A stretch of DNA of 6,960 nt, taken from contig QQUD01000299.1 of assembly GCA_008501785.1 (NCBI GenBank), positions 1 through 6,960 of the forward strand, in the 5' to 3' direction. The notes below the pieces were generated by a model. That model made no database searches. It was not told where the DNA came from and saw nothing but the letters and a program-made list of their open reading frames with translations. Of the stretch, positions 1 through 4,984 are shown piece by piece (positions within the stretch are counted from its first letter, which is position 1; each line of letters begins with the position of its first letter). Both the position numbers and the translations under genes were made by a program. This DNA comes from Chloroflexota bacterium. GTDB lineage: Bacteria; Chloroflexota; Anaerolineae; Promineifilales; Promineifilaceae.

Positions 1-568
1 CAATTAGAATTTCATCCACATAGAGGGCCCAGGTACCATTTTGACGAACAGCTTTTATGTCATAGACAACATCATATTCTGGTTGGAAATTAGTCACAAT
101 TAGATCAGAAACATTATTATTCCCTATAATGCCTAATGAAATTGAATATTTGTTTGTGGGAAAACCATGTATATACCCCCGTGAAACATACAAAAAATAT
201 CCCTTGTCAACATCCCTGTTATATACACTTACTTGTACGCCTCTTCCAGTTTGAGGATTACCAGTTGACTTAAGCATTCCCCGATAGGAAATTTCTAAAT
301 AATCATCGGTTTGAAAATCAAACTCGTAATTACATTTAAAAACATATCGATCACTTCCATCAAGTATGGCACCATCACCATGAAATTCACCATTTATTAT
401 TGAATAAGGTGTATCAAAACAAGATGTCCACGGGGGATTTGTATTTAACTCACCATCGTTAAAATCCTCTATTAAAGCTATATCGATAGAATTTGCAGAT
501 GTAATGGATATATTCACAAGAAATGTGAACATGATTAGTGAGATGATTAAAATTAGTTTGCGAGCCAT
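1..568 (-). CDS. Secreted protein, possible concanavalin/LamG-like fold (partial, 3' end off window)
   Basis: The frame is open from an ATG at 568-566 to base 1 with no stop, giving 189 codons, so the C-terminus lies outside the window. The start is supported by an AAAGGAA site about 9 nt upstream. The N-terminus is a textbook signal peptide: MARK, a hydrophobic stretch (residues 5-20), then a Ser/Thr-rich region with a plausible signal peptidase I site after TSA (residues 23-25). The mature part is rich in Asp, Asn, Gly and aromatic residues, with two Cys (in TSCFD and FKCNY) that could form a disulfide. The pattern EDFNDGE near residue 34, an 'INGEFHGDGAIL' turn, and the closing 'YDIKAVRQNGTWALYVDE' stretch resemble beta-sandwich lectin/LamG or DUF1080-type domains. 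That fold is my inference from pattern, with no catalytic motif seen. The gene is AT-rich compared with the genes beyond 2.3 kb. It is probably exported or on the cell surface. Confidence 0.8.
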   Translation of the reverse strand, partial: MARKLILIISLIMFTFLVNISITSANSIDIALIEDFNDGELNTNPPWTSCFDTPYSIINGEFHGDGAILDGSDRYVFKCNYEFDFQTDDYLEISYRGMLKSTGNPQTGRGVQVSVYNRDVDKGYFLYVSRGYIHGFPTNKYSISLGIIGNNNVSDLIVTNFQPEYDVVYDIKAVRQNGTWALYVDEILI

Positions 569-1007
569 GTGAGTTATTCCTTTGTGTCCTTGGATTGAGA
601 GCAATGCAAGCCAACATTTCAAAATTAATTATTCATATTTGAAAATAGAAAAATGTGGGTTCAAAGGCTACCCTCCTTATGCATTAACTGGCATTAGCTG
701 ATAGAAACCATTGGATTGGTTTATAAATAACAAATTGCTAGATCAGCTTTAAATGAACTTGTTTGATAAAAGGGGAAACAACGCGACAACAAACATATTT
801 TTCAATATGTCAAAAAATTAAACGTTAAAAATGTATGAGAATGCATAAATTTATCGTGAAACACGTGTGAAGAATACGTGAACAACGAGGTTTTTGCTCC
901 CTGTAATTTGCTTTTTTTAGTTTTTAGATTGATGTGATTAGAATGGGGATGGAAAACAACATTTTCATTACTGAATCACGCTACCTTCCCCTTCACCTGG
1001 CGCTTTC
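569..1007. other. AT-rich intergenic region with small inverted repeats, no gene
   Basis: I find no convincing reading frame on either strand in these 439 bases. The region must hold the promoter of the secreted-protein gene starting at 568, but I could not pick a clear -35/-10 pair. Visible structure: an AT-rich hairpin at 793-810 (ACATATT, loop TTTC, AATATGT), and a nested pair made of AGCTGAT (696-702) with ATCAGCT (742-748) enclosing AAACCA (705-710) with TGGTTT (717-722). These could be operators or chance structures in AT-rich DNA. No ACGGCCGT octamer occurs here. Confidence 0.5.
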
Positions 1008-1032
1008 AAAAAAACATGCTTGGGTGAAGCAT
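1008..1032 (-). terminator. Rho-independent terminator-like hairpin after the orphan kinase 3' end
   Basis: Read on the minus strand, ATGCTT (1032-1027), a five-base loop CACCC and AAGCAT (1021-1016) form a 6-bp stem. One G follows and then seven T (1014-1008). The hairpin starts 8 bases after the TAG (1042-1040) of the duplicated kinase tail, where a native terminator of a kinase operon would sit. The stem is short and AT-rich, so strength is uncertain. Confidence 0.6.
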
Positions 1033-1177
1033 TTCTTTCCTACACTTCCTTATCTTGCAATCGGAACAAAATGCGACGGATGCTAATAATCGTCAAGACA
1101 CCCATCAAAAGTTGATACCAGCGATTCGTAGCCACCTGGACAAACGTGCTTGAAAATGAAATCTGTGTATCAAAAAA
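1031..1177 (-). pseudogene. Orphan 3' fragment of an ABC1/UbiB kinase gene
   Basis: This stretch aligns without gaps to 2301-2447, the end of the intact kinase gene, at an offset of 1270 bases with about 13 mismatches in 147 positions. Translated on the minus strand it gives FFDTQISFSSTFVQVATNRW and on through the same C-terminus (RRILFRLQDKEV) to a TAG at 1042-1040. Only about 45 codons remain. There is no start codon or upstream kinase sequence, so it cannot make a kinase. Homology stops at 1177, apart from a possible short CAGCAG match just beyond. Within the coding part, changes fall mostly in synonymous positions (codons at 1043, 1060, 1076, 1097, 1109-1111, 1163, 1166 and 1172). Only two residues differ (I/L and S/P). 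It is therefore a remnant of a gene that was evolving as a functional protein, not a freshly decayed duplicate. Confidence 0.9.
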
Positions 1178-1194
1178 AGTTATCGCTCCCTGCT

Positions 1195-1333
1195 GCGGCA
1201 CGGTCTTATGAACCTGAAGAAAATAATATGGTAATCACCATTTACGACACTTCAGGTTCATTAAGGCGATTCAGCAACTTGGTTTATTACCACTTTAATT
1301 TTTGAATCGCCACCAGACCGTGCCGCTTTTTTT
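1195..1333 (+). ncRNA. Candidate structured RNA: three-way junction with T7 tail
   Basis: Three perfect helices nest into a three-way junction. P1 is GCGGCACGGTCT (1195-1206) with AGACCGTGCCGC (1315-1326), 12 bp. P2 is ATGAACCTGAAG (1208-1219) with its complement (1250-1261), 12 bp. P3 is GGCGATTCA (1265-1273) with TGAATCGCC (1303-1311), 9 bp. Each arm carries a small inner hairpin of related sequence: ATGGT/ACCAT (1228-1241) in P2 and TGGT/ACCA (1280-1292) in P3. The junction linkers are only 1, 3 and 3 nt. Seven T (1327-1333) follow P1 on the plus strand, which favours a plus-strand transcript with a terminator-like end. All pairs are Watson-Crick, so the minus-strand copy, which would be the 3' UTR of the HNH mRNA, folds too. 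Alternatives are a MITE-like DNA element with 12-bp terminal inverted repeats (no target-site duplication seen) or a recombination site. No plus-strand promoter was identified, and I do not recognise a known RNA family. Confidence 0.5.
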
Positions 1334-1379
1334 CTTTAGTCTCCAGACCATTCTTTAACCTTTGAATTTGAGATAAAAA

Positions 1380-1387
1380 ACGGCCGT
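1380..1387. repeat. ACGGCCGT octamer, copy 1 (intergenic)
   Basis: This is the only non-coding copy. It sits in the 12-bp palindrome AAACGGCCGTTT (1378-1389), 3 bases after the HNH stop codon. On the minus strand it runs into TTTTTT, so it could act as a weak terminator for the HNH gene. Confidence 0.8.
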
Positions 1388-1392
1388 TTCCC

Positions 1393-1836
1393 CTACTGAA
1401 GCCGATTACTCTCTCGCTCACCTAGCATCATCAAAAAACCAAATTGAAGTAAAGTCTTACGCTCCTTAACACGTTCTGCACGATTCAATTGCAACAATTT
1501 GACCGTGACCCGCCCCATAGCCGATTTGGGGGCAATGTAACCATCATTTGTTAAATCAAAATGTTGTTGCCAGTTATTTTTACGTGGATTGTAAAATGGC
1601 GTTAAACCCTCTGTTTCTGAATCATAAGAGGCAATATCGCTCCCCTTATGTTTGTTGCAAATTGGACATGAATAAGCCAAATTGTCTAAAACGGTCTCCC
1701 CACCATGTTTTTGAGCAATAATGTGATCAATTTCAAATGAAGCGTAGCTATTCTCTTCGGGAATCAAGCAATATTCACACTGAGCTTTTGCCAGGTCTTG
1801 AACACTTTTTCGCAATTCAACAGGGATGTAGCTCAT
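1393..1836 (-). CDS. Small HNH endonuclease
   Basis: A 147-aa protein with a single HNH/zinc-ribbon nuclease core. Visible residues are C20-x2-C23 and C57-x2-C60, which form the probable structural zinc knuckle; D37-H38 in FEIDHIIAQKHGG, where H38 is the expected general base; N52 in the LDNL stretch; and NKHKG (61-65) closing the beta-beta-alpha-metal motif. The C-terminal half (about 75-147) carries LTPFYNPR (78-85), also seen in related stand-alone HNH proteins as I remember them. Family knowledge: such proteins cut or nick DNA with a divalent metal. The target and biological role are unknown; defence, homing or an addiction module are all possible. Its ATG overlaps the stop of the upstream 121-aa gene by four bases (ATGA at 1836-1833), which implies translational coupling. 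It lies inside the segment bounded by duplicated kinase 3' ends. The HNH call is firm; the role is open. Confidence 0.93.
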   Translation of the reverse strand: MSYIPVELRKSVQDLAKAQCEYCLIPEENSYASFEIDHIIAQKHGGETVLDNLAYSCPICNKHKGSDIASYDSETEGLTPFYNPRKNNWQQHFDLTNDGYIAPKSAMGRVTVKLLQLNRAERVKERKTLLQFGFLMMLGERESNRLQ

Positions 1837-2198
1837 TCACCTGCTCCGGCATGTTGTAGTTTATGCCGAGCAGCTATTTTTGCCATCCGTACCAAATGCT
1901 CAAGGTATTGATACTGCTCCCACTCTTCTTCTTCTTCAGGCGTTAAAGAATTTGTTTTACCTTTTTGCAGGAGCGTCGAAATACGTTCTTGCACTGGTTT
2001 TGACGGCTTCAAGGTGAGAATTTCTTCTGGTGATGGTAAGGTTGCTAAAAATTCCAGCACTTCCGCAGTTCCGCTAAATCCCTTTCGCTTGGAGGCATTG
2101 TGTTCGCGCAAACCAAGTTCCAAAATTCGAGGCAAACTACTTTTGATATTATTTAATTGACTGGCAAGTTCTTCACTAATTTCAACTGTATAAAGCAT
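1833..2198 (-). CDS. Small HNH-associated partner protein, function unknown
   Basis: A 121-aa protein starting at the ATG 2198-2196, which has a GAGGTGG ribosome site at 2208-2202. An upstream in-frame ATG at 2234 exists but overlaps the likely promoter, so I reject it. The N-terminus (MLYTVEISEELASQLNNI) looks like the start of a DNA-binding or antitoxin-type small protein. ILELGLRE (25-32) follows, then a hinge with TAEVLEFLATLPSPEEIL (44-61), then a charged helix with five consecutive Glu and Trp (87-93), and finally YLEHLVRMAKIAARHK (98-113). No membrane segment or signal peptide is present. From memory, proteins with the 'LTPEEE...YLEHLVR-AKA' ending often sit just before HNH genes in cyanobacteria and Chloroflexota; no function is known to me. 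The ATGA overlap with the HNH gene suggests stoichiometric expression, as expected for a nuclease and its regulator or inhibitor. That role is inference. Confidence 0.88.
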   Translation of the reverse strand: MLYTVEISEELASQLNNIKSSLPRILELGLREHNASKRKGFSGTAEVLEFLATLPSPEEILTLKPSKPVQERISTLLQKGKTNSLTPEEEEEWEQYQYLEHLVRMAKIAARHKLQHAGAGE

Positions 2199-2201
2199 AT
2201 T

Positions 2202-2208
2202 CCACCTC
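2202..2208 (-). promoter_or_regulatory. Ribosome binding site deciding the partner-gene start
   Basis: GAGGTGG on the minus strand; its GAGGT core lies 5 nt before the ATG at 2198. It matches the extended anti-SD complement and selects this start over the upstream ATG at 2234. Confidence 0.75.
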
Positions 2209-2220
2209 ATTTCAACATTT

Positions 2221-2250
2221 ATTATACAGCGCATCTCAATAAGTCTTCAA
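2221..2250 (-). promoter_or_regulatory. Putative sigma-70-type promoter of the HNH cassette
   Basis: On the minus strand TTGAAG (2250-2245) is separated by 18 bases from a consensus TATAAT (2226-2221). Transcription would start near 2214, leaving a leader of about 16 nt before the ATG at 2198, just enough for the ribosome site. The promoter lies inside the duplicated-end segment, so the cassette carries its own expression signal. A second TATAAT at 2286-2281 has no usable -35 box. Confidence 0.55.
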
Positions 2251-2300
2251 GCAGTTCTCAATCTCCTAATCTCAACTCCAATTATACGAACAAGCAAATT

Positions 2301-2447
2301 ATTTTCTTCCTAAACTTCCTTATCTTGCAGTCGGAACAAAATGCGGCGGATGCTAATAATCGTCAAAACACCCATCAATAATTGATACCAGCGATTCGTA
2401 GCCACCTGGACAAACGTGCTTGAAAATGGAAGTTGGGTATCGAAAAA
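2301..2447. repeat. Direct repeat, inner copy (3' end of intact kinase gene)
   Basis: Same-orientation partner of 1031-1177, about 91% identical, covering the last ~46 codons of the intact kinase gene plus 9 bases beyond its stop. The two copies bound a 1270-bp unit. Beyond base 2301 the inner copy loses similarity exactly where the outer copy enters its terminator hairpin, so the intact gene has no comparable terminator. Confidence 0.9.
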
Positions 2448-4253
2448 TAGCTGCTGTATAAGTGAAACGGCGATGACAATAACGGCCGTTACTCCCACCA
2501 ACTGCAACATCAGCGACAGCGACAGCATCACCGCCGACACAAACTTGCCCACCAGCGCCGAAAAATTAAACGAGCGCAACCGCAGCAGCCGATTGGCTTG
2601 ATAAACCGCCTGCTCGCCCATCTTGATCATCTGCTCAATACGCAAATAATCTCGACCCGTTAACCCTTTTTCTAACCGCGTTTGTGTACTTGCAACCAGA
2701 CGTTTGCGGGCTTCAGCACCGGCATCCTTCACATAGCGCCGATATTCGCGACCCAAATCAATATCATGGTCCAACCGCGCTGCCAGCGTGTCGTACAGCA
2801 GCGTGGCTCGAATCATGCGCACCGTGTCAAAGCTCATCGGAATTTGGAAGCGACTCGTTACACGAAAGAAACCCAGCCATAGCTGCGCACTTGTCCGTTC
2901 CCACCACTCCGAATGACGACTGCGCGTGGCAATCAGCCCTTCCCAATACACATCTTCAATCGCCTTAATCACCTTTTCCGTATCAATCGGCGGTAATGGC
3001 TCCAGCAGCGTCAATGCCAAACGCGCCATCCCTTCCAAATCTTCTTGCTTTTCTAAATTGTAAATTTCGTGCAGCGTACGGCGGCGCGTCGCTTTCAGCG
3101 CCCCCATCGAGCCAAAATCAATAAACACCAGCTTATTGTTGCGCTGCACAATGATATTCGCCGGATGCGGATCGGCATGAAAAAAAACGCTTTCCCACAA
3201 TCCCCAATAGCTGACCCACAGCAGTCGTTTCGCCACAATTTTAGGATCAATATTCAATTCACGTATGGTTGCCAACGCTTTCAAATCATTCCGTTCAACA
3301 GCCGACAGCAGTTCAGACAGCCAAATACCGGATGCAAATTCTTCGACAATCACATCTTCGCCAGAATATTGCGGATACACACGAGGGGCGGAGAAATACG
3401 GCCGTTTTGCCTTCTTCGCCCTTCTCCTAAATATCTCCTGAAATCGTGCTTCCTTGTAAAAATCCAGCTCCTCCATCAATGTGCTGCGCACCTCTTCCAA
3501 AATGATCTCGGTAAACCCAGGGCGTACAATAGTCAACGCCTCCATCACCCCAAACAGCCAGCCCAACACCCGAAAATCCGCCACAAACGCTTCGCCAATA
3601 CCAGGACGACGCACCTTGACCGCTACAGATTCGCCGCTGTGCAATTCCGCCTGATACACACAGGCAATTGAAGCCGATCCAATCGGCTCCGGATCAAACC
3701 GCTGATACGTATCCGCCAACGGTTTCCCCGTAACGCGCTCAATCGCCGCAATCGCTTGCTCAGCAGGAAACGGATCGACTTTATCGAGCAGTTTGGTCAG
3801 CTCTTCGCAATACACATGCGGCAGCAAATCGGCCCGAATGGCCGCTTGCTGCCCAAATTTGATGAAGGTACCGCCAATACGAGCAAAGGTTAGCCGCAAA
3901 CGAACGGCACGTTGGTTGATCGTATCCCGCTGCCGTAATTTGTCCCAAAGAATGCCGCCGAGAAAATACAGCAGCCCGTTATTCCACACAAACAAGCGGC
4001 GGATCGTTAACCAAACGCCAGCCCGGAAGGGTGAGGAGAGGCGCATGGTGCGGGGTGAGATGGTGGAAACGGCCGTTATCGTCAACGGCTTCCGCCGCGG
4101 CATCGCCCCAATCACAGACTCATCCAATGAAGTTCGCGGGACCACCTCCGGCTCTGCCTGAGCAAAGGAGACAGTTTCACGCACCATTCGCTCTCGGCGC
4201 AAAACTCCCTTTTGCACCGCAAGACGCACTCTTTTTTGTCTCTTTTTTTTCAT
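2310..4253 (-). CDS. ABC1/UbiB/AarF-family atypical kinase with C-terminal membrane anchor
   Basis: A 647-aa protein with all ABC1 hallmarks in order: the KxGQ motif as IKFGQ (131-135), the nucleotide loop PIGSASIACVY (190-200), the catalytic lysine in VAVKVRRPG (K213), the ExD motif in EELD (261-264), the catalytic loop HADPHPAN (359-366), and the metal-binding DFG (379-381). Hydrophobic segments at about 570-600 and 622-640 suggest membrane anchoring. Family knowledge: these proteins are ATPases/atypical kinases linked to isoprenoid quinone or lipid homeostasis. Which lipid applies here is unknown, and paralogs are common, so I give no symbol. Variations include Cys at 198 where Gln is usual, and Ala instead of Gly before the loop Asn (N366). 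The N-terminus (1-70) is a basic, low-complexity extension. The ATG at 4253 has no clear ribosome site and follows the upstream stop by 11 bases; M23 is an alternative start. It is last in the operon, and its 3' end is duplicated at 1031-1177. Confidence 0.93.
   Translation of the reverse strand: MKKKRQKRVRLAVQKGVLRRERMVRETVSFAQAEPEVVPRTSLDESVIGAMPRRKPLTITAVSTISPRTMRLSSPFRAGVWLTIRRLFVWNNGLLYFLGGILWDKLRQRDTINQRAVRLRLTFARIGGTFIKFGQQAAIRADLLPHVYCEELTKLLDKVDPFPAEQAIAAIERVTGKPLADTYQRFDPEPIGSASIACVYQAELHSGESVAVKVRRPGIGEAFVADFRVLGWLFGVMEALTIVRPGFTEIILEEVRSTLMEELDFYKEARFQEIFRRRAKKAKRPYFSAPRVYPQYSGEDVIVEEFASGIWLSELLSAVERNDLKALATIRELNIDPKIVAKRLLWVSYWGLWESVFFHADPHPANIIVQRNNKLVFIDFGSMGALKATRRRTLHEIYNLEKQEDLEGMARLALTLLEPLPPIDTEKVIKAIEDVYWEGLIATRSRHSEWWERTSAQLWLGFFRVTSRFQIPMSFDTVRMIRATLLYDTLAARLDHDIDLGREYRRYVKDAGAEARKRLVASTQTRLEKGLTGRDYLRIEQMIKMGEQAVYQANRLLRLRSFNFSALVGKFVSAVMLSLSLMLQLVGVTAVIVIAVSLIQQLFFDTQLPFSSTFVQVATNRWYQLLMGVLTIISIRRILFRLQDKEV
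2482..2489. repeat. ACGGCCGT octamer, copy 2
   Basis: Inside the kinase gene; read as ACG GCC GTT, it encodes Thr-Ala-Val in the C-terminal membrane segment (GVTAVIV). Flanks are A and T. Confidence 0.8.
3398..3405. repeat. ACGGCCGT octamer, copy 3
   Basis: Inside the kinase gene but in another frame: AAA CGG CCG TAT encodes Lys-Arg-Pro-Tyr (residues 283-286). Flanks are T and T. Confidence 0.8.
4069..4076. repeat. ACGGCCGT octamer, copy 4
   Basis: Inside the variable N-terminal extension of the kinase gene, encoding Thr-Ala-Val in TITAVSTI (58-65). Flanks are A and T. Confidence 0.8.
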
Positions 4254-4264
4254 AGATGAACAGT

Positions 4265-4648
4265 TTACGGTAACAGGTCATCAGCAGTGCGTATAGCTGC
4301 ACGAACAGTGCGGCGAACCAGGCGTCGCCCTTGCCGCGTGTATCCGGCTTGCACCAAATCGAATGGAACCAATGCCATTTCCCTCATCGCCACCGCACTA
4401 CCTTTCACCACGTTTGGCACAAACGAAACAATCACACCATCTTTCGACTTACGAGCCGATTTTTTACTCGCCTTGCGGTACGTCGCCATACCCGAATCAA
4501 CCGCCCGCACAGATCGGTGCATCGCTTTACTGACATGACGCTCCATCGTATTCACATCACGCAGCGATTTCGACTTTTTCCACTTCTTCTTTTTCTTTTT
4601 AGATCGCTCAAAAACAATCGGCTTGCCAAGAATATGTTCTCTACTCAT
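4265..4648 (-). CDS. Small highly basic protein, function unknown
   Basis: A 127-aa protein; the family is not recognised. The start at 4648 has a strong AAGGAG site (4662-4657) with an 8-nt spacer, and the site overlaps the TAA of the preceding gene. Residues 16-27 are almost pure Lys with Trp23. A Lys/Arg/Ser-rich stretch follows (57-69), then a more hydrophobic segment GVIVSFVPNVVKGSAVAMRE (71-90), MALVPFDLVQAGY (91-103), and an Arg-rich tail ending in DDLLP. There is no signal peptide and no clear transmembrane helix; the 71-100 region could associate with a membrane surface. The strong positive charge suits binding to nucleic acid, ribosomes or acidic lipids. It sits 11 bases upstream of the ABC1 kinase gene and 12 bases downstream of another Lys-rich small gene, so it is very likely co-transcribed with both. 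A role as kinase partner or substrate is inference only. Confidence 0.8.
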   Translation of the reverse strand: MSREHILGKPIVFERSKKKKKKWKKSKSLRDVNTMERHVSKAMHRSVRAVDSGMATYRKASKKSARKSKDGVIVSFVPNVVKGSAVAMREMALVPFDLVQAGYTRQGRRLVRRTVRAAIRTADDLLP

Positions 4649-4660
4649 CGCAAATTCTCC

Positions 4661-4936
4661 TTAAAATGGAAACCTGATCCGCGTTCGCTTTTTCTTCTTC
4701 TTTTCTTTATACAAAATCACAATCGGCACCATCATTTTGCCATCCAGCTCATCTCCTAGCGCATCAGCAACTTCGTCCAAGATACCTACCACTTCATCCA
4801 TCAATGGACCCTTTCCCTTTTTCAGCCGTTTAATTTGCTTTGCCTTCGTTTTACCCATGTCCAAAATCATCGGTGTTGCCACTTCAATTTCAACTTCTGG
4901 TGCCGCACCTTCCATTTCTACAGATTCATCGCTCAT
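4661..4936 (-). CDS. Small protein with acidic head and lysine-rich tail, function unknown
   Basis: A 91-aa protein starting at the ATG 4936-4934 behind AAAGGAG (4951-4945) with an 8-nt spacer. A longer frame from 4975 would begin inside the palindrome and has no ribosome site. The N-terminus is acidic (SDESVEMEGAAPEVEIEV, 2-19). The core is PMILDMGKTKAKQIKRLKKG (22-41), GPLMDEVVGILDEVADALGD (43-62) with helix-like heptad spacing, then a hydrophobic strand MMVPIVILY (68-76), and finally a tail of six Lys in seven residues followed by RTRIRFPF. The 'LDMGKTKAKQIKRLKKGKG' block looks like the conserved signature of an uncharacterised family, but I cannot name it with confidence. The gene lies between the permease and the 127-aa basic protein. 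The matching Lys-rich runs at the end of this protein and the start of the next are striking. Probably cytoplasmic. Confidence 0.8.
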   Translation of the reverse strand: MSDESVEMEGAAPEVEIEVATPMILDMGKTKAKQIKRLKKGKGPLMDEVVGILDEVADALGDELDGKMMVPIVILYKEKKKKKRTRIRFPF

Positions 4937-4944
4937 CGAGTACA

Positions 4945-4951
4945 CTCCTTT
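4945..4951 (-). promoter_or_regulatory. Ribosome binding site deciding the 91-aa start
   Basis: AAAGGAG on the minus strand, 8 nt before the ATG at 4936. It rules out the longer frame from 4975 and lies 4 bases downstream of the 28-bp palindrome, so folding of that palindrome could influence access to the site. Confidence 0.75.
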
Positions 4952-4955
4952 GCCT

Positions 4956-4983
4956 GTAGGGAAATGGCATGCCATTTCCCTAC
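4956..4983. repeat. Perfect 28-bp palindrome between permease and small genes
   Basis: GTAGGGAAATGGCA (4956-4969) is followed directly by its exact reverse complement (4970-4983), with no central spacer. It sits 1 base after the permease stop codon (4987-4985) and just before the ribosome site of the 91-aa gene. No T-run follows on either strand, so it is not a standard intrinsic terminator. It could be an mRNA-stabilising or attenuating hairpin that sets expression differences within the operon, a protein-binding operator, or an intergenic repeat element. Confidence 0.85.
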
Positions 4984-4984
4984 C

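Noticed and set aside
1195..1326. Integron attC site
   Set aside because: No GTTRRRY/RYYYAAC ends, no integrase, and the pairing is a three-way junction instead of a single imperfect palindrome.
1195..1836. HEARO/omega-RNA with an IscB-type HNH gene
   Set aside because: The HNH protein is only 147 aa, with no RuvC-like segments or bridge helix, and the structured element lies downstream of the gene and not upstream.
1031..2447. Ordinary insertion sequence between the direct repeats
   Set aside because: No transposase and no terminal inverted repeats at the outer edges. The repeats are about 147 bp of coding sequence, far longer than target-site duplications, and have diverged.
3069..3671. 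200-codon plus-strand reading frame opposite the kinase gene
   Set aside because: It is the complement of a well-supported kinase coding region. Its translation is rich in His, Arg, Gln and Pro without domain features and has no supporting ribosome site.
4331..4759. 142-codon plus-strand reading frame over the two small genes
   Set aside because: The Phe/Leu run is the antisense of the lysine codons in the small basic proteins. The minus-strand genes have strong ribosome sites and tight operon spacing.
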